From Thermoplasmata archaeon (GTDB taxonomy: Archaea; Thermoplasmatota; Thermoplasmata; Thermoplasmatales; Thermoplasmataceae), in contig JAKAWY010000005.1 of the NCBI GenBank assembly GCA_021816745.1, forward strand, positions 1 to 38,231: a stretch of 38,231 nucleotides of DNA, given 5' to 3'. A program made the position numbers and the translations under genes. Below the pieces are notes generated by a model. That model saw only the letters and a list, made by a program, of their open reading frames with translations. It was not told the origin of the DNA and searched no databases. Shown piece by piece: positions 23,352 to 31,965 of this stretch. Numbering within the stretch: position 1 is the stretch's first letter; the number at the start of each line of letters is the position of its first letter.

Positions 23352-23359
23352 TATTTATA
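23352..23359 (-). promoter_or_regulatory. TATA box for MFS transporter
   Basis: TATAAATA on the minus strand, centred 24.5 nt upstream of GTG 23331 and only 6.5 nt from TTG 23349. It decides the start and shows the gene is not wholly dependent on the upstream gene. Confidence 0.6.
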
Positions 23360-23392
23360 ATGAGCCATGACTTAAATACTGTTCAAAATCTC

Positions 23393-23689
23393 TCAAATAA
23401 ACTGAAGCCAGAGCATTACGGGATCATCAACACCATCAAGTTCTGTCACCGTTTCTCCCAGTGAACTGATGGTACGGAAACTCGTAAAATATATTTTATT
23501 TTCATCAATGAAACCTGCCATGATGTGTTCAACCGGCTGGCCGTCAGGAAGATGTGCCAATGCTTCCGGCATTTGTGGAGAAAAATGGAGTTCAATGGTT
23601 CCATCCTTGTTCTCATGGAGCCAGTATGACCTGTTTACCATAATATATTCCTTGAGCTTCTCTATTTCGACATTCGGTTTGTCAATCAT
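23393..23689 (-). CDS. unknown 98-residue protein
   Basis: I do not recognise a family. It is acidic, with no signal, membrane span or cysteine, and reads as alternating short strands (WLHENKDGTIELHFS, HIMAGFIDENKIYFTSF). Its ATG at 23689 is about 26 nt from an AATAAATC run on the opposite strand (23711-23718), so it may be transcribed alone. It lies 44 nt downstream of deoxyhypusine synthase and 43 nt upstream of the MFS TTG. Confidence 0.65.
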   Translation of the reverse strand: MIDKPNVEIEKLKEYIMVNRSYWLHENKDGTIELHFSPQMPEALAHLPDGQPVEHIMAGFIDENKIYFTSFRTISSLGETVTELDGVDDPVMLWLQFI

Positions 23690-23733
23690 GTTTTTTTGAT
23701 CCCCCCATGGAATAAATCATTTTCTGAAAAACC

Positions 23734-24672
23734 TCATAGGAATGGAGCTATAAGCAAAGGCAGAAGAACCGTGGCATCACCATACACATTTACAAATCTG
23801 GCATCTGGTTTGATTTTTTTCCATGAGATGGCCTCCTCCAGTTTTGCCCCTGACAATGAACCGTCAAATTCCTGCGCAGTGGTGATATAAACAGAATAAT
23901 CCAGTCCGCCCCTGAACTGATTCCACCAGATGGTGTGGTGCTTGGATATACCTCCACCAATCATAAGAGAACCGGATTTCTTTGCATCAAATACAATGTC
24001 AGATAGTTCATGCTCATCCTGCAGAACATCAACCATGAAATCCTTGTGCATTTCCCTGAAAGACCATAGCTGGGAACCAAATGAACCGTCTGTTATTCCC
24101 GGTACAAATATCTTTATTCCATTCTTTGCAGCATTGTATAGGATAGATGATTCATTTTTGATCTCCAGTCCAATTCTGTAAATGATCTCCCATGATGGCC
24201 ACACCTTCTTTTCCTCATATAGCACCTTGAGTTTTTCCTGCATAAATTCTTCCATGATTTCGCCATAGGATTCGTCAGGTATCACAACGCTACCCAGCCT
24301 GTTTATACCAAGATCCTTAAGCTCCCTGTCCGGATAATCGAAGGAACCACAGTAATAGTCCCTGAAGGATCTGGCAATGTCGTGATCCAGAGTTCCAGTA
24401 GTTGTTATGATCACATCAACAAGCTTCTTTTTCACCATATCATTAATGATGCCCCTGGTTCCCGTTGATATGATATCTGCTGGAAATGATAGAAAAGTAG
24501 TGTTCTCTTCAGTTAACATATCTTTCATGATTCCGTAGGCCACTGAAACCTTTGAAGAGGTGAAACCACCTGAAGTTGAGAACTGCTCCATTAGTTCATA
24601 CAAAGATGTGTCTGCTTTCAGATGATTGTCTTTAACTGGTGTCGATAGGATGCTCTCCCTGTCTATAGGCAT
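23734..24672 (-). CDS. dys: deoxyhypusine synthase
   Basis: Transfers the aminobutyl group of spermidine to a lysine of aIF5A, the first step in making hypusine; needed for translation. 312 residues, standard archaeal length. Visible are the NAD-binding TSSKVSVAYG and STGTRGIIND stretches, TTTGTLDHDIARS, and PGITDGSFGSQLW. The catalytic Lys is K286, in SWKKIK near the C-terminus, aligning with the WGK of the human enzyme. The ATG is at 24672. aIF5A is not in the window. Confidence 0.95.
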   Translation of the reverse strand: MPIDRESILSTPVKDNHLKADTSLYELMEQFSTSGGFTSSKVSVAYGIMKDMLTEENTTFLSFPADIISTGTRGIINDMVKKKLVDVIITTTGTLDHDIARSFRDYYCGSFDYPDRELKDLGINRLGSVVIPDESYGEIMEEFMQEKLKVLYEEKKVWPSWEIIYRIGLEIKNESSILYNAAKNGIKIFVPGITDGSFGSQLWSFREMHKDFMVDVLQDEHELSDIVFDAKKSGSLMIGGGISKHHTIWWNQFRGGLDYSVYITTAQEFDGSLSGAKLEEAISWKKIKPDARFVNVYGDATVLLPLLIAPFL

Positions 24673-24797
24673 GGTTCAATATCCTAATCACGTATGTTTT
24701 TTTTTCCATTCATTTATTTATAAAGCTTTAATGAATAATAATATTTCATAACAGAACGTATAAATAGAATTCATAAATCTGGAATTAGGTTAACATA

Positions 24798-26069
24798 TTG
24801 CATAATTATGAAAATAAAATGGTTGGGAATTACAGAGGAATAACTTATGCCATGCTGATTTCACTGATCGTGGACGAATGGAATGTTTTCCTCATTCCAC
24901 AAACAAATCTTTTCGTTAGTTCCTATTTTCACCTGAACTCTTTATCATTTGGCTTTGTAACTGGAATTGTGTTTGCGGGAGCAGCCATTGGTTCCCTTAT
25001 TGGAGGTTATTTCACCGACAAATTCGGAAGAAAGCTGATTTTCCAGGTAGATATGCTTGTGTTCATAGTGGCAGCACTTGTTTCTGTATTTTCTCCTAAT
25101 TTCATGTGGTTCATAGGTTCCAGGCTGGTTGCCGGAATTGCAGTAGGGGCTGACATTGCAAACGTGTACGCATACATAATGGAGACTTCAAAAATCGGAG
25201 ACAGGGAATATACGGGTTCACTAAATACCCTCATGGCTTCAATCTCAATTCTTTCCATAAACTTTGTAGTGCTTTACATGCTTACAAGGGGAGGCCCCAC
25301 TTCCTATATCTGGAAATATCCATTGATTATCTCGGCTATTCCAGCCGCTGTAGGATTGTCTTATTCTTTTAAATTAAAGGAAACAACACTTTGGAAAAAG
25401 ATTTCTTCCAACACTGTGGAAAAGAAGAAAATATCTGACCTGTTCATTGACAGCCTGAAGAGGAAAACCACGTTATTTACCTGGGTTTCTGGAGCTGCCA
25501 GCACAATTGAAATTGGAACATTCGCATTTTTCATTCCGTTCATCATTGGAAAACTGGGTATTTCATCCCCTGAAATCCAGAGGATGATCATTATCCTGGT
25601 TTATTCCTTCGGAATACCTGCAGGATACCTGGGACCGGTACTACTCCCGCGCCTGGGACTTAGAGGCCTCAGCTATTCAGGATATATCATCACGATTGTT
25701 TCTTTGGTGCTTTCCGGATTGTTTCTCATCGAGGGAGAATATTTACTGGTTCCATTTTCCATGTTCATGTTTGTATGGGGAAACCACTGGAATTCCCAAC
25801 CTATCCTGACTTCACAGGCACTGGTTTCTGATACCGAGTTCAGGGGAAGATCTGTAGGAATAACCAATTTTATTTCAGAACTTCCGGCTTTTCTTTCAAT
25901 AACATTCTTTCCATCGCTGGTGGATTCATTTAAGCTTGGACCTTCAACACTTCTCATAACACTGGCCCCACTGGCTGGACTCATCACTGCCATATTCGTC
26001 TTCAAGGAGGTTTACGGTTACAAGGAAGATCTTGCAATACTGGGGACAGCCACAGTGGAATTTGCATAA
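24798..26069 (+). CDS. MFS transporter (sugar/metabolite type)
   Basis: About 416-423 residues, 12 spans, with the MFS signature DKFGRKL after span 2 and the repeat-equivalent LGLRGLSYS in the second half. It is distinct from the 22-kb MFS gene. The frame starts with TTG at 24798; ATG at 24819 (codon 8) is an equally plausible start. A good TATAAATA at 24759-24766 implies a short leader; a weaker CATAAATC at 24772-24779 would fit a leaderless TTG. The loss of seven polar residues would not affect the protein. It is divergent from dys. Substrate unknown. Confidence 0.88.
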   Translation: MHNYENKMVGNYRGITYAMLISLIVDEWNVFLIPQTNLFVSSYFHLNSLSFGFVTGIVFAGAAIGSLIGGYFTDKFGRKLIFQVDMLVFIVAALVSVFSPNFMWFIGSRLVAGIAVGADIANVYAYIMETSKIGDREYTGSLNTLMASISILSINFVVLYMLTRGGPTSYIWKYPLIISAIPAAVGLSYSFKLKETTLWKKISSNTVEKKKISDLFIDSLKRKTTLFTWVSGAASTIEIGTFAFFIPFIIGKLGISSPEIQRMIIILVYSFGIPAGYLGPVLLPRLGLRGLSYSGYIITIVSLVLSGLFLIEGEYLLVPFSMFMFVWGNHWNSQPILTSQALVSDTEFRGRSVGITNFISELPAFLSITFFPSLVDSFKLGPSTLLITLAPLAGLITAIFVFKEVYGYKEDLAILGTATVEFA

Positions 26070-26174
26070 TTTTTTTTTAATTTTTCAGGTAAAAATTTTA
26101 GAATATGTAGAGAAACATTTTACATACAAATAATATAAATTTCTGGAACCTCTGAAAATTCTTTTTTATCACAC

Positions 26175-26199
26175 CGATTTTAATCTAAAACTAAAATCG
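26175..26199. promoter_or_regulatory. inverted repeat upstream of the ABC operon promoter
   Basis: CGATTTTA (26175-26182) and TAAAATCG (26192-26199) are perfect complements around a 9-nt spacer, ending 7 nt before the TATA-like box. The place fits an operator or activator site; a factor is not identified. Confidence 0.4.
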
Positions 26200-26205
26200 T
26201 TAAAG

Positions 26206-26213
26206 TATTTATT
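26206..26213 (+). promoter_or_regulatory. TATA-like box for the ABC operon
   Basis: TATTTATT centred at 26209.5, 25.5 nt upstream of ATG 26235, in the leaderless geometry. Confidence 0.5.
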
Positions 26214-26234
26214 CATGACTACGTTAACAATTTT

Positions 26235-26981
26235 ATGGTGGAATCCTTACAGGGCAGAGATGTCGGAAATTTGGAAGCCCTGGCCTTTGATAATGTCACT
26301 AAATCTTTTGGGAAAAACATTGCAGTTAACCACCTTGGATTTACAATAAAGGACGGGGAGAAAGTTGCACTTCTTGGTGAAAATGGGGCTGGAAAATCAA
26401 CAACCCTGAAGATCATATGCGGGCTGATGAGGCCTGACTCTGGCAGGGTGAGAATCTATGGAATGTTGCCAAGCTCCATGAAGGCAAAGGCCCACATAGG
26501 ATATCTACCGGAGGATCCAAGCCCTTACCTGAACCTGTCTGTAAGGGAGAATATGGAATACATAGGGGCCATCAGGCAGACAAGGAACCTTGACGAAAGA
26601 ATTGAGGATCTTCTTTCACAGTTATACCTGAAGAAATATGAAAAACAAAAACCTCTTTCTCTTTCCAGGGGGAACAGGCAAAAACTCTGTCTTGCACTAT
26701 CCATAATTCATAATCCATCGTTTTGTGTAATGGATGAACCTCTGAACTATCTTGACATTCCAACCCAGGAAGCTATTTTTGAATATTTTGAAAATATGAA
26801 GAGTTCCTTCATCATTTCCACACACATTCTTTCCATCGCCAGAAGGCTTACTGAAAGAATAATTATTATTTCATCGGGGCAAAAAGTTTGGGACGGAAAA
26901 CTGGAAGAACTTGAAGAGATGGAATCTGCAGGGAAGTCCATGGAAATTGTTATCTCGGAATTGATGAGAAATGTTCCTTAA
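26235..26981 (+). CDS. ABC transporter ATP-binding protein (ABC-2 type)
   Basis: A 248-residue ATPase with Walker A GENGAGKS (48-55), signature LSRGN (143-147, where LSGGQ is usual), Walker B VMDE with E168, and switch His H197 (STH). It resembles ABC-2 export/antibiotic-type ATPases. Its last 11 nt overlap the downstream permease gene, so the two form one coupled unit. Transport direction and substrate are unknown. Confidence 0.92.
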   Translation: MVESLQGRDVGNLEALAFDNVTKSFGKNIAVNHLGFTIKDGEKVALLGENGAGKSTTLKIICGLMRPDSGRVRIYGMLPSSMKAKAHIGYLPEDPSPYLNLSVRENMEYIGAIRQTRNLDERIEDLLSQLYLKKYEKQKPLSLSRGNRQKLCLALSIIHNPSFCVMDEPLNYLDIPTQEAIFEYFENMKSSFIISTHILSIARRLTERIIIISSGQKVWDGKLEELEEMESAGKSMEIVISELMRNVP

Positions 26982-28374
26982 ATTACTGATTTTGTTATTA
27001 AGGACAAGATTTTCAAAATCGTTTATGCTTATTGTCTGCCTGGTTTTTGTTTACTCATTGATAGCACTGGGCCTGGGATTTGCCTCAGGTGGGATTATAC
27101 CTCAGTACTACCTGGGATTCATATTTTCAGTTTTCCTTCTTCCCGCCACGCTTTTCGGAGGCATATCAATTAACGAGGCCGACAGGGATTTCCTCTTTAC
27201 TTCATCCATCAGGAACAGGGACCTGATTCCATCTTTCTACATAGCCCAGGCAGTGGCCTCATCCATCATATTTGTTTCAGCGACTTTTGTCTATCTTTCA
27301 ATGCTCACAACCAAGCCATACTTTCTTTGGATGGGGATTGTTTCAGTTGTGGCCATGTCTTTTTTACCCATATCCATGAGTCTTTTCATGGCTGGAAAAC
27401 ACATCCTGATAAAGGTATCAGCCTCAATTCTGGAGATTTTGTGGATTTTTTCCTCCTTTGCAGGTTACAACTTCGGCCCACTTTACTTTCTAAATGAAAA
27501 TTCCGGCTCTTTGATATCAATGGGAATACTTGTTTCCATTACAGTAATTGTGACCGGGCTTGCATTCATGAGCATAAATGCAGAATCACTGCCATTCACT
27601 TTCTATTCTCTTTCAGAAAAGAACAGGAATTATTTCACAAGGAATCACAAGTTTTCAGGAATGAAAAGCACGAATGCCATTTTGAAGCTCAATTTTTCCC
27701 AGATTGATTTTACCAGCAGGATGGCCAGCGTCGGCAATATCAGGGTAAGAGTGAACAGGATCAGTGTGTATGCCATGTTCTTGATAATGTGCTTATTTTC
27801 CCTGATTTTCTATCTGATTGTACATTACTATCTGTTCAGAAATCCATTTGATCTTTTCATTGCCTCTGCATATGTGGCATGGTTCCTTATACTGGCCCTC
27901 AGCACAGGCACTATGTCCAAGGAAAGAGCATGGTTGTCCTTAAGTGCCATGTCCATAGACGGTTACCTCAGACTAATCCTAATTTCAAAAATCCTTCAGT
28001 CGATCTTTATTTCGCTTCCTTTCTTTGTGGTTTTTATGATTATGAGCCTTCAGGGAATGATGCCGTATGAGTATTCATTGCTATTCCTTTGCATAGTTCC
28101 TGCATTTTCAGGAATTAATTTCATTTTATCATTTCTCAGGAAACCATATCAGGTGTTACAGGAAGATATCCTCCCGGCAATCTACAATTCATCCCAGTTC
28201 ATGACCGTACCGATTTCCATTGTAAACCTTTTCTTCATTTTTATTGTAATGCTCTTTTCCTTTAGCTTTTATATTGTATTCCCGGCAGCAATTGTTATCC
28301 TGGCATTGGTAATTCACAGCAAATCCTACTGGAGAGACAGCATTTACAGATGGGTAGAAATTGGTTATATGTAA
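26971..28374 (+). CDS. ABC-2-like multi-span permease
   Basis: 467 residues, about ten to twelve hydrophobic spans in two halves separated by a hydrophilic region (about residues 205-255, with KNRNYFTRNHKFSGMKS). No recognised domain beyond its membrane topology and its context, but the 11-nt overlap with the ABC ATPase gene identifies it as the partner. GTG or ATG alternatives are not needed; ATG is at 26971. The stop TAA lies inside a perfect hairpin (28371-28393). Confidence 0.85.
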   Translation: MFLKLLILLLRTRFSKSFMLIVCLVFVYSLIALGLGFASGGIIPQYYLGFIFSVFLLPATLFGGISINEADRDFLFTSSIRNRDLIPSFYIAQAVASSIIFVSATFVYLSMLTTKPYFLWMGIVSVVAMSFLPISMSLFMAGKHILIKVSASILEILWIFSSFAGYNFGPLYFLNENSGSLISMGILVSITVIVTGLAFMSINAESLPFTFYSLSEKNRNYFTRNHKFSGMKSTNAILKLNFSQIDFTSRMASVGNIRVRVNRISVYAMFLIMCLFSLIFYLIVHYYLFRNPFDLFIASAYVAWFLILALSTGTMSKERAWLSLSAMSIDGYLRLILISKILQSIFISLPFFVVFMIMSLQGMMPYEYSLLFLCIVPAFSGINFILSFLRKPYQVLQEDILPAIYNSSQFMTVPISIVNLFFIFIVMLFSFSFYIVFPAAIVILALVIHSKSYWRDSIYRWVEIGYM

Positions 28375-28393
28375 TTCACTTTGTGTGAATTAC
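28371..28393. terminator. perfect hairpin at the permease stop, between convergent genes
   Basis: GTAATTCAC (28371-28379) pairs fully with GTGAATTAC (28385-28393) across a 5-nt loop. It contains the permease stop codon and lies 23 nt from the convergent guaB stop, with a TTTTTT run at about 28410-28415 that would serve the plus-strand transcript. A bidirectional termination role is inference. Confidence 0.4.
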
Positions 28394-28415
28394 CATACAC
28401 TTTTATACTGTTTTT

Positions 28416-29870
28416 TCAGTTAGCATAAAGCTGGTAGTTTGGAGGCTCGGATATGATCTTTATGTCGTGCGGATGATTCTCCATAAGTCCACTGTTTGTG
28501 ATCTTTATGAAAGTGGTCTTTTTCCTAAGTTCATCAATGTTTCTTGAACCTGCATATCCCATTCCTGCCCTGATGCCTCCCACAAGCTGGTAAAGAACCT
28601 CTTCAACTCTTCCCCTGTATGGAACTGCTCCTTCAACACCCTCAGCAACAAATTTGCTTCCGGTAAACTTGCCGTACCTGTCTGACCCCTTTGACATGGC
28701 ACCAATGGATCCCATTCCCCTGTATGATTTGTATTTCCTTCCGTTTATGATCATTTCAGTTCCCGGGCTTTCATCTGTTCCTGCGAGGAGTGATCCAAGC
28801 ATGACGGATTCAGCTCCTGCAGCCAGTGCTTTTACTATATCTCCTGAGAATCTTATTCCTCCGTCAGCAATTATCGGTATATCATGCTGTGAAGCAATAT
28901 CTGATGTATCGCTGATAGCCGTGATTTGAGGCACACCTACTCCTGCTACCACCCTGGTGGTACAGATCGAACCGGGCCCGATTCCTGTCTTGATTCCATC
29001 AATCTCGCAGGCTGCAAGATCTTCTGCGGCCTGTGCTGTAGCTATGTTTCCCACAACTATGTCCACATCAATCTTTTTTCTCATGGCCCTGACAGCAGAA
29101 AGAACATTTTCATTGTGTGCATGCGCAGTGTCAATGACTATAACGTCTGCCCCTTCCTTTTCCAGCAGCAATGCCCTGTCTAAGTCAAAGGGCCCAACAG
29201 CAGCGCCAACAACCAGTTGACCTTCATCGTCCCTGGTGGCAAGCGGGAATCTCTTTCTTGTAATGATATCCTTGGAAGTGATAAGGCCCACAACTTTCAT
29301 GTTTCTGTCAACCAGTGGGAGCTTTTCAATACGATTCTTGAACAGTATCATGGATGCTTCATCTGCAGTTATGGATTCGTCAGCGTAAATGACGTCCTTT
29401 GTCATTATGTCCTTGACCTTGGTTCCCGGGGGTTGCGCGAAACCTAAATCTCTCCTGGTGACTATTCCCACAAGTTTTTCATGCTGAATTACTGGAAATC
29501 CTGCAATGTTTTTTTCCTCCATTATGACAAGAGCAACACTGGCAGGTGTTTCCGGGTCAATTGTGTGTACATTTCTGATAACAATTGATTCTTCTCTCTT
29601 CACCTTTCTAATCATTGTTGCTTCTTCGTTTTTTGTCATATTCCTGTGGATAATTCCTATTCCTCCTGCCCTGGACATAGCCACTGCCATGTTCCATTCA
29701 CTCACTGTATCCATGGGTGAACTGGAAAAAGGTGAATTTAACTTAATGCGTTTTGAGAACCTGGTGACTACATCTGTCTGTGAAGGCTCAATCATGGATT
29801 TTGAAGGGAGAATAAGAACATCGTCAAAGGTGTACCCTTCTGTTATTTTTGAAAATTTCTCTTGGAACAT
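28416..29870 (-). CDS. guaB: inosine-5'-monophosphate dehydrogenase
   Basis: Oxidises IMP to XMP with NAD, the committed step to GMP. 484 residues with a TIM barrel interrupted by a CBS pair (about 95-215). The start [14 protein letters not shown] is typical; the substrate loop is [11 protein letters not shown] with catalytic C303; the active-site flap [14 protein letters not shown] follows, and the C-terminal KFVAEGVEG matches. The ATG at 29870 is 25.5 nt from TTAATAAATA at 29891-29900. The convergent ABC permease ends 41 nt away. Confidence 0.96.
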   Translation of the reverse strand: MFQEKFSKITEGYTFDDVLILPSKSMIEPSQTDVVTRFSKRIKLNSPFSSSPMDTVSEWNMAVAMSRAGGIGIIHRNMTKNEEATMIRKVKREESIVIRNVHTIDPETPASVALVIMEEKNIAGFPVIQHEKLVGIVTRRDLGFAQPPGTKVKDIMTKDVIYADESITADEASMILFKNRIEKLPLVDRNMKVVGLITSKDIITRKRFPLATRDDEGQLVVGAAVGPFDLDRALLLEKEGADVIVIDTAHAHNENVLSAVRAMRKKIDVDIVVGNIATAQAAEDLAACEIDGIKTGIGPGSICTTRVVAGVGVPQITAISDTSDIASQHDIPIIADGGIRFSGDIVKALAAGAESVMLGSLLAGTDESPGTEMIINGRKYKSYRGMGSIGAMSKGSDRYGKFTGSKFVAEGVEGAVPYRGRVEEVLYQLVGGIRAGMGYAGSRNIDELRKKTTFIKITNSGLMENHPHDIKIISEPPNYQLYAN

Positions 29871-29890
29871 GAGAAGGAAGGGAGAACAAA

Positions 29891-29900
29891 TTAATAAATA
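29891..29900 (-). promoter_or_regulatory. TATA-like box for guaB
   Basis: TATTTATTAA on the minus strand, centred 25.5 nt upstream of ATG 29870. The remaining spacer to mqnA (to 30017) holds no gene. Confidence 0.5.
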
Positions 29901-30017
29901 TTGCTTATTTCTTGTTCAATTGCCTTAAAATTCACTCTTTTTACACAAATCAAAATATTATATGTTCACAAAAACGAACAGGTAAATTTTCATTCTATTT
30001 TTTCTGACTGTAAATTT

Positions 30018-30740
30018 TCAACTGGAAAAGATTCTGTCTGAATTCTGTTTGTATAGATTTTCCAGTTTTCCTATATGGGATTCCAACACTGAATCAAAAT
30101 TGTAGCTTATTACATCAAAATATCTTTCAAGGATTCCAATGGATACTCCTGTTTGTGTTTTGGCTGCCATTCTTCTCTTTTCCCATGGCATTACATTAAA
30201 ATCCTCAGGGAATTCAGATGGAACCGTGGATTTTCTGTTTGAAACAGTAACTGCATATATACTGTAAAGTCCGTATAAGGTGGTGAACATATGGGTAACA
30301 TCATAGATTATCCTGAGAGAAGTTTCGTAAACCGAAAGGGCACTGTCACCTATCAGCAGGGCATAATTCTCTTCAGCCAGCAGTTTATCATAGGTATGTT
30401 CCCTGCTTCGGATTAACTTTGAATCCCGAAATGTTTTATCCAGTACAAGTCTCAGAAAGAAAGCAGTGGTTTCTGTCTGTTCAGTCACAGCAATCCTCAT
30501 ATTATCCACTGGATCTTCCCCCTTTGATATTAGCAGATTGGACATAGAATGCCTCAACCCCGTAATAGTGGGGCCGTGTATCAGTTTCAAAAACTCCTTG
30601 TTCCGGAAATAATCCACCAGTGAAATCATGGCATAATCAACCTTGTTTTCAAGGATTAGTTTTAGATTTTCCCTGGTGTTATGACTTTCAACCTTCATTT
30701 TAGTGTTCAGGTGTTCTTTGAGGGGAATGCTGTGAGTCAA
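30018..30740 (-). CDS. mqnA: MqnA-like chorismate dehydratase (futalosine pathway)
   Basis: Makes 3-enolpyruvylbenzoate from chorismate, the first step of futalosine menaquinone synthesis. The 240-residue open frame matches the MqnA/MqnD periplasmic-binding-like fold: VDYAMISLVDYF (about 34-45), SNLLISK, the TEQTETTAFFLRLVL segment and ALLIGDSAL. Assignment as MqnA rather than MqnD rests on length and context. The TTG start at 30740 gives a form lacking the first beta strand; the frame stays open upstream, and a CTG at 30764 overlapping the mqnE stop would restore NSVSLIGLTHSIPL. It follows mqnE on the same strand. Confidence 0.72.
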   Translation of the reverse strand: MTHSIPLKEHLNTKMKVESHNTRENLKLILENKVDYAMISLVDYFRNKEFLKLIHGPTITGLRHSMSNLLISKGEDPVDNMRIAVTEQTETTAFFLRLVLDKTFRDSKLIRSREHTYDKLLAEENYALLIGDSALSVYETSLRIIYDVTHMFTTLYGLYSIYAVTVSNRKSTVPSEFPEDFNVMPWEKRRMAAKTQTGVSIGILERYFDVISYNFDSVLESHIGKLENLYKQNSDRIFSS

Positions 30741-30760
30741 TCCTATGAGGGAGACAGAAT

Positions 30761-31870
30761 TCAGAAGTATCCCCTTATATTGTAAAATGTGTCTCTCTTT
30801 GCAGGAATCTTCCCTACTTCCCTTATCATGGATGATAGTTCATTAATGGTGGTAAGTTCTCTGCGGTTGGTGGCCCCGAATATTTTTTCACTTGCTGCTG
30901 TGCCCACCAGATCATTTCCGCCACCGGTAAGGGCCATCTGGGCGATACCCTTTCCAAGAGCTACCCAGTAAACACTGATGTTTTTCATTGCCTTTCCCAT
31001 GATAATTCTTGCAAGCGCAATCACCTTGAGATCTTTGTCACCGGAGCAGGGCCCGTCAACCTTTCCCATTTTAAGCAATGGAGTGTTTTCAGGGCTGAAT
31101 TTTAAAGGAATGAACGACAGGAACCCGGGTACTTCCTCCTGCGCATCCCTGAGTTTTATCATATGGTCTGCAATATGATTCCATTTCTCCACATGTCCAT
31201 AAGTCATGGTGGAATTCCCCTTTATTCCCATTTTATGAAGTTGCTTGGCAATGTTGAGATATTCCTCTCCACTAATCTTTTCAGGGGTGGTGATAACCTT
31301 CCTGACTTCAGGATCGAATATTTCAGCCCCTCCACCGGTATGGGCCTGCATTCCTGCGTTATGCAGCCTTTCCATGGTCTCTTTGATTGAATTGCCTGTA
31401 ATCTTTGCAATGTAAGAAATCTCCGGTATTGTGAGTGCTTTAAGCGTGCTTTCAGGCATGTATTTCCTTACTGTGGAGAATACTTCCTCATAATATTCCA
31501 GTGGAAGGTATGGATTAAATCCCCCTACCATGTGGATTTCAGTGGGTTCGTATGCCTTAGCCTTTTCCAGTTCCTTCTTGACGTCTTCCACAGTCAGTTC
31601 AAAACCTCTGCTGTCCTTCCCTTTTGCTTTTGCTGGAACATAATAAGCACATATGGGACAGCTGGCAGCACAGTAATTGCTGTAATTTATGTTATACGAA
31701 ACTGCAAAAGTCACCCTGTTTCCAACCTGTATGTCAGTCATGGAATCTGCAATGGACATAAGTTCATGAATAGAAAGAGAGTCAAGCATCTCCAGGGACT
31801 CACCCACATTGAATCTGTGATCTCTTCTGATCAAATCCATCCAATAATCTGATGAGTAAGTGCTTATCAT
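30761..31870 (-). CDS. mqnE: aminofutalosine synthase MqnE (radical SAM)
   Basis: Radical-SAM enzyme that joins 3-enolpyruvylbenzoate to adenosine. The cluster motif is C-AAS-C-PI-C (cysteines 74, 78 and 81 counting from ATG 31891). VGGFNPYLPLEYYEEV, GGGAEIFDPEVRK, STMTYGHVE, SFIPLKFSPENTPL and YWVALGKGIAQMAL match MqnE. ATG 31870 is preferred to 31891 because a TTATAA box (31892-31897) is 24.5 nt upstream and overlaps the earlier ATG. Length is then 369 residues. It heads a minus-strand pair with mqnA and is divergent from mqnC. Confidence 0.88.
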   Translation of the reverse strand: MISTYSSDYWMDLIRRDHRFNVGESLEMLDSLSIHELMSIADSMTDIQVGNRVTFAVSYNINYSNYCAASCPICAYYVPAKAKGKDSRGFELTVEDVKKELEKAKAYEPTEIHMVGGFNPYLPLEYYEEVFSTVRKYMPESTLKALTIPEISYIAKITGNSIKETMERLHNAGMQAHTGGGAEIFDPEVRKVITTPEKISGEEYLNIAKQLHKMGIKGNSTMTYGHVEKWNHIADHMIKLRDAQEEVPGFLSFIPLKFSPENTPLLKMGKVDGPCSGDKDLKVIALARIIMGKAMKNISVYWVALGKGIAQMALTGGGNDLVGTAASEKIFGATNRRELTTINELSSMIREVGKIPAKRDTFYNIRGYF

Positions 31871-31891
31871 GATACCGTATTCTAATATCAT

Positions 31892-31897
31892 TTATAA
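31892..31897 (-). promoter_or_regulatory. TATA box for mqnE
   Basis: TTATAA centred at 31894.5, 24.5 nt from ATG 31870. It overlaps codons that the longer reading frame would use, so it decides the start. Confidence 0.5.
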
Positions 31898-31937
31898 CAG
31901 TTCATTCGTTGAATTTTGATGAATTTTTTGGCAATGA

Positions 31938-31947
31938 TTTATTTATT
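31938..31947 (+). promoter_or_regulatory. TATA-like box for mqnC
   Basis: TTTATTTATT centred at 31942.5, 23.5 nt upstream of ATG 31966, in the leaderless geometry. It lies inside the longer TTG-started frame. Confidence 0.5.
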
Positions 31948-31965
31948 CATGATTTATACTGGATT

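Noticed and set aside
29963-29980. TGTTC-N8-GAACA inverted repeat upstream of guaB
   Set aside because: Only 5 bp per arm with an 8-nt spacer in AT-rich DNA; expected by chance.
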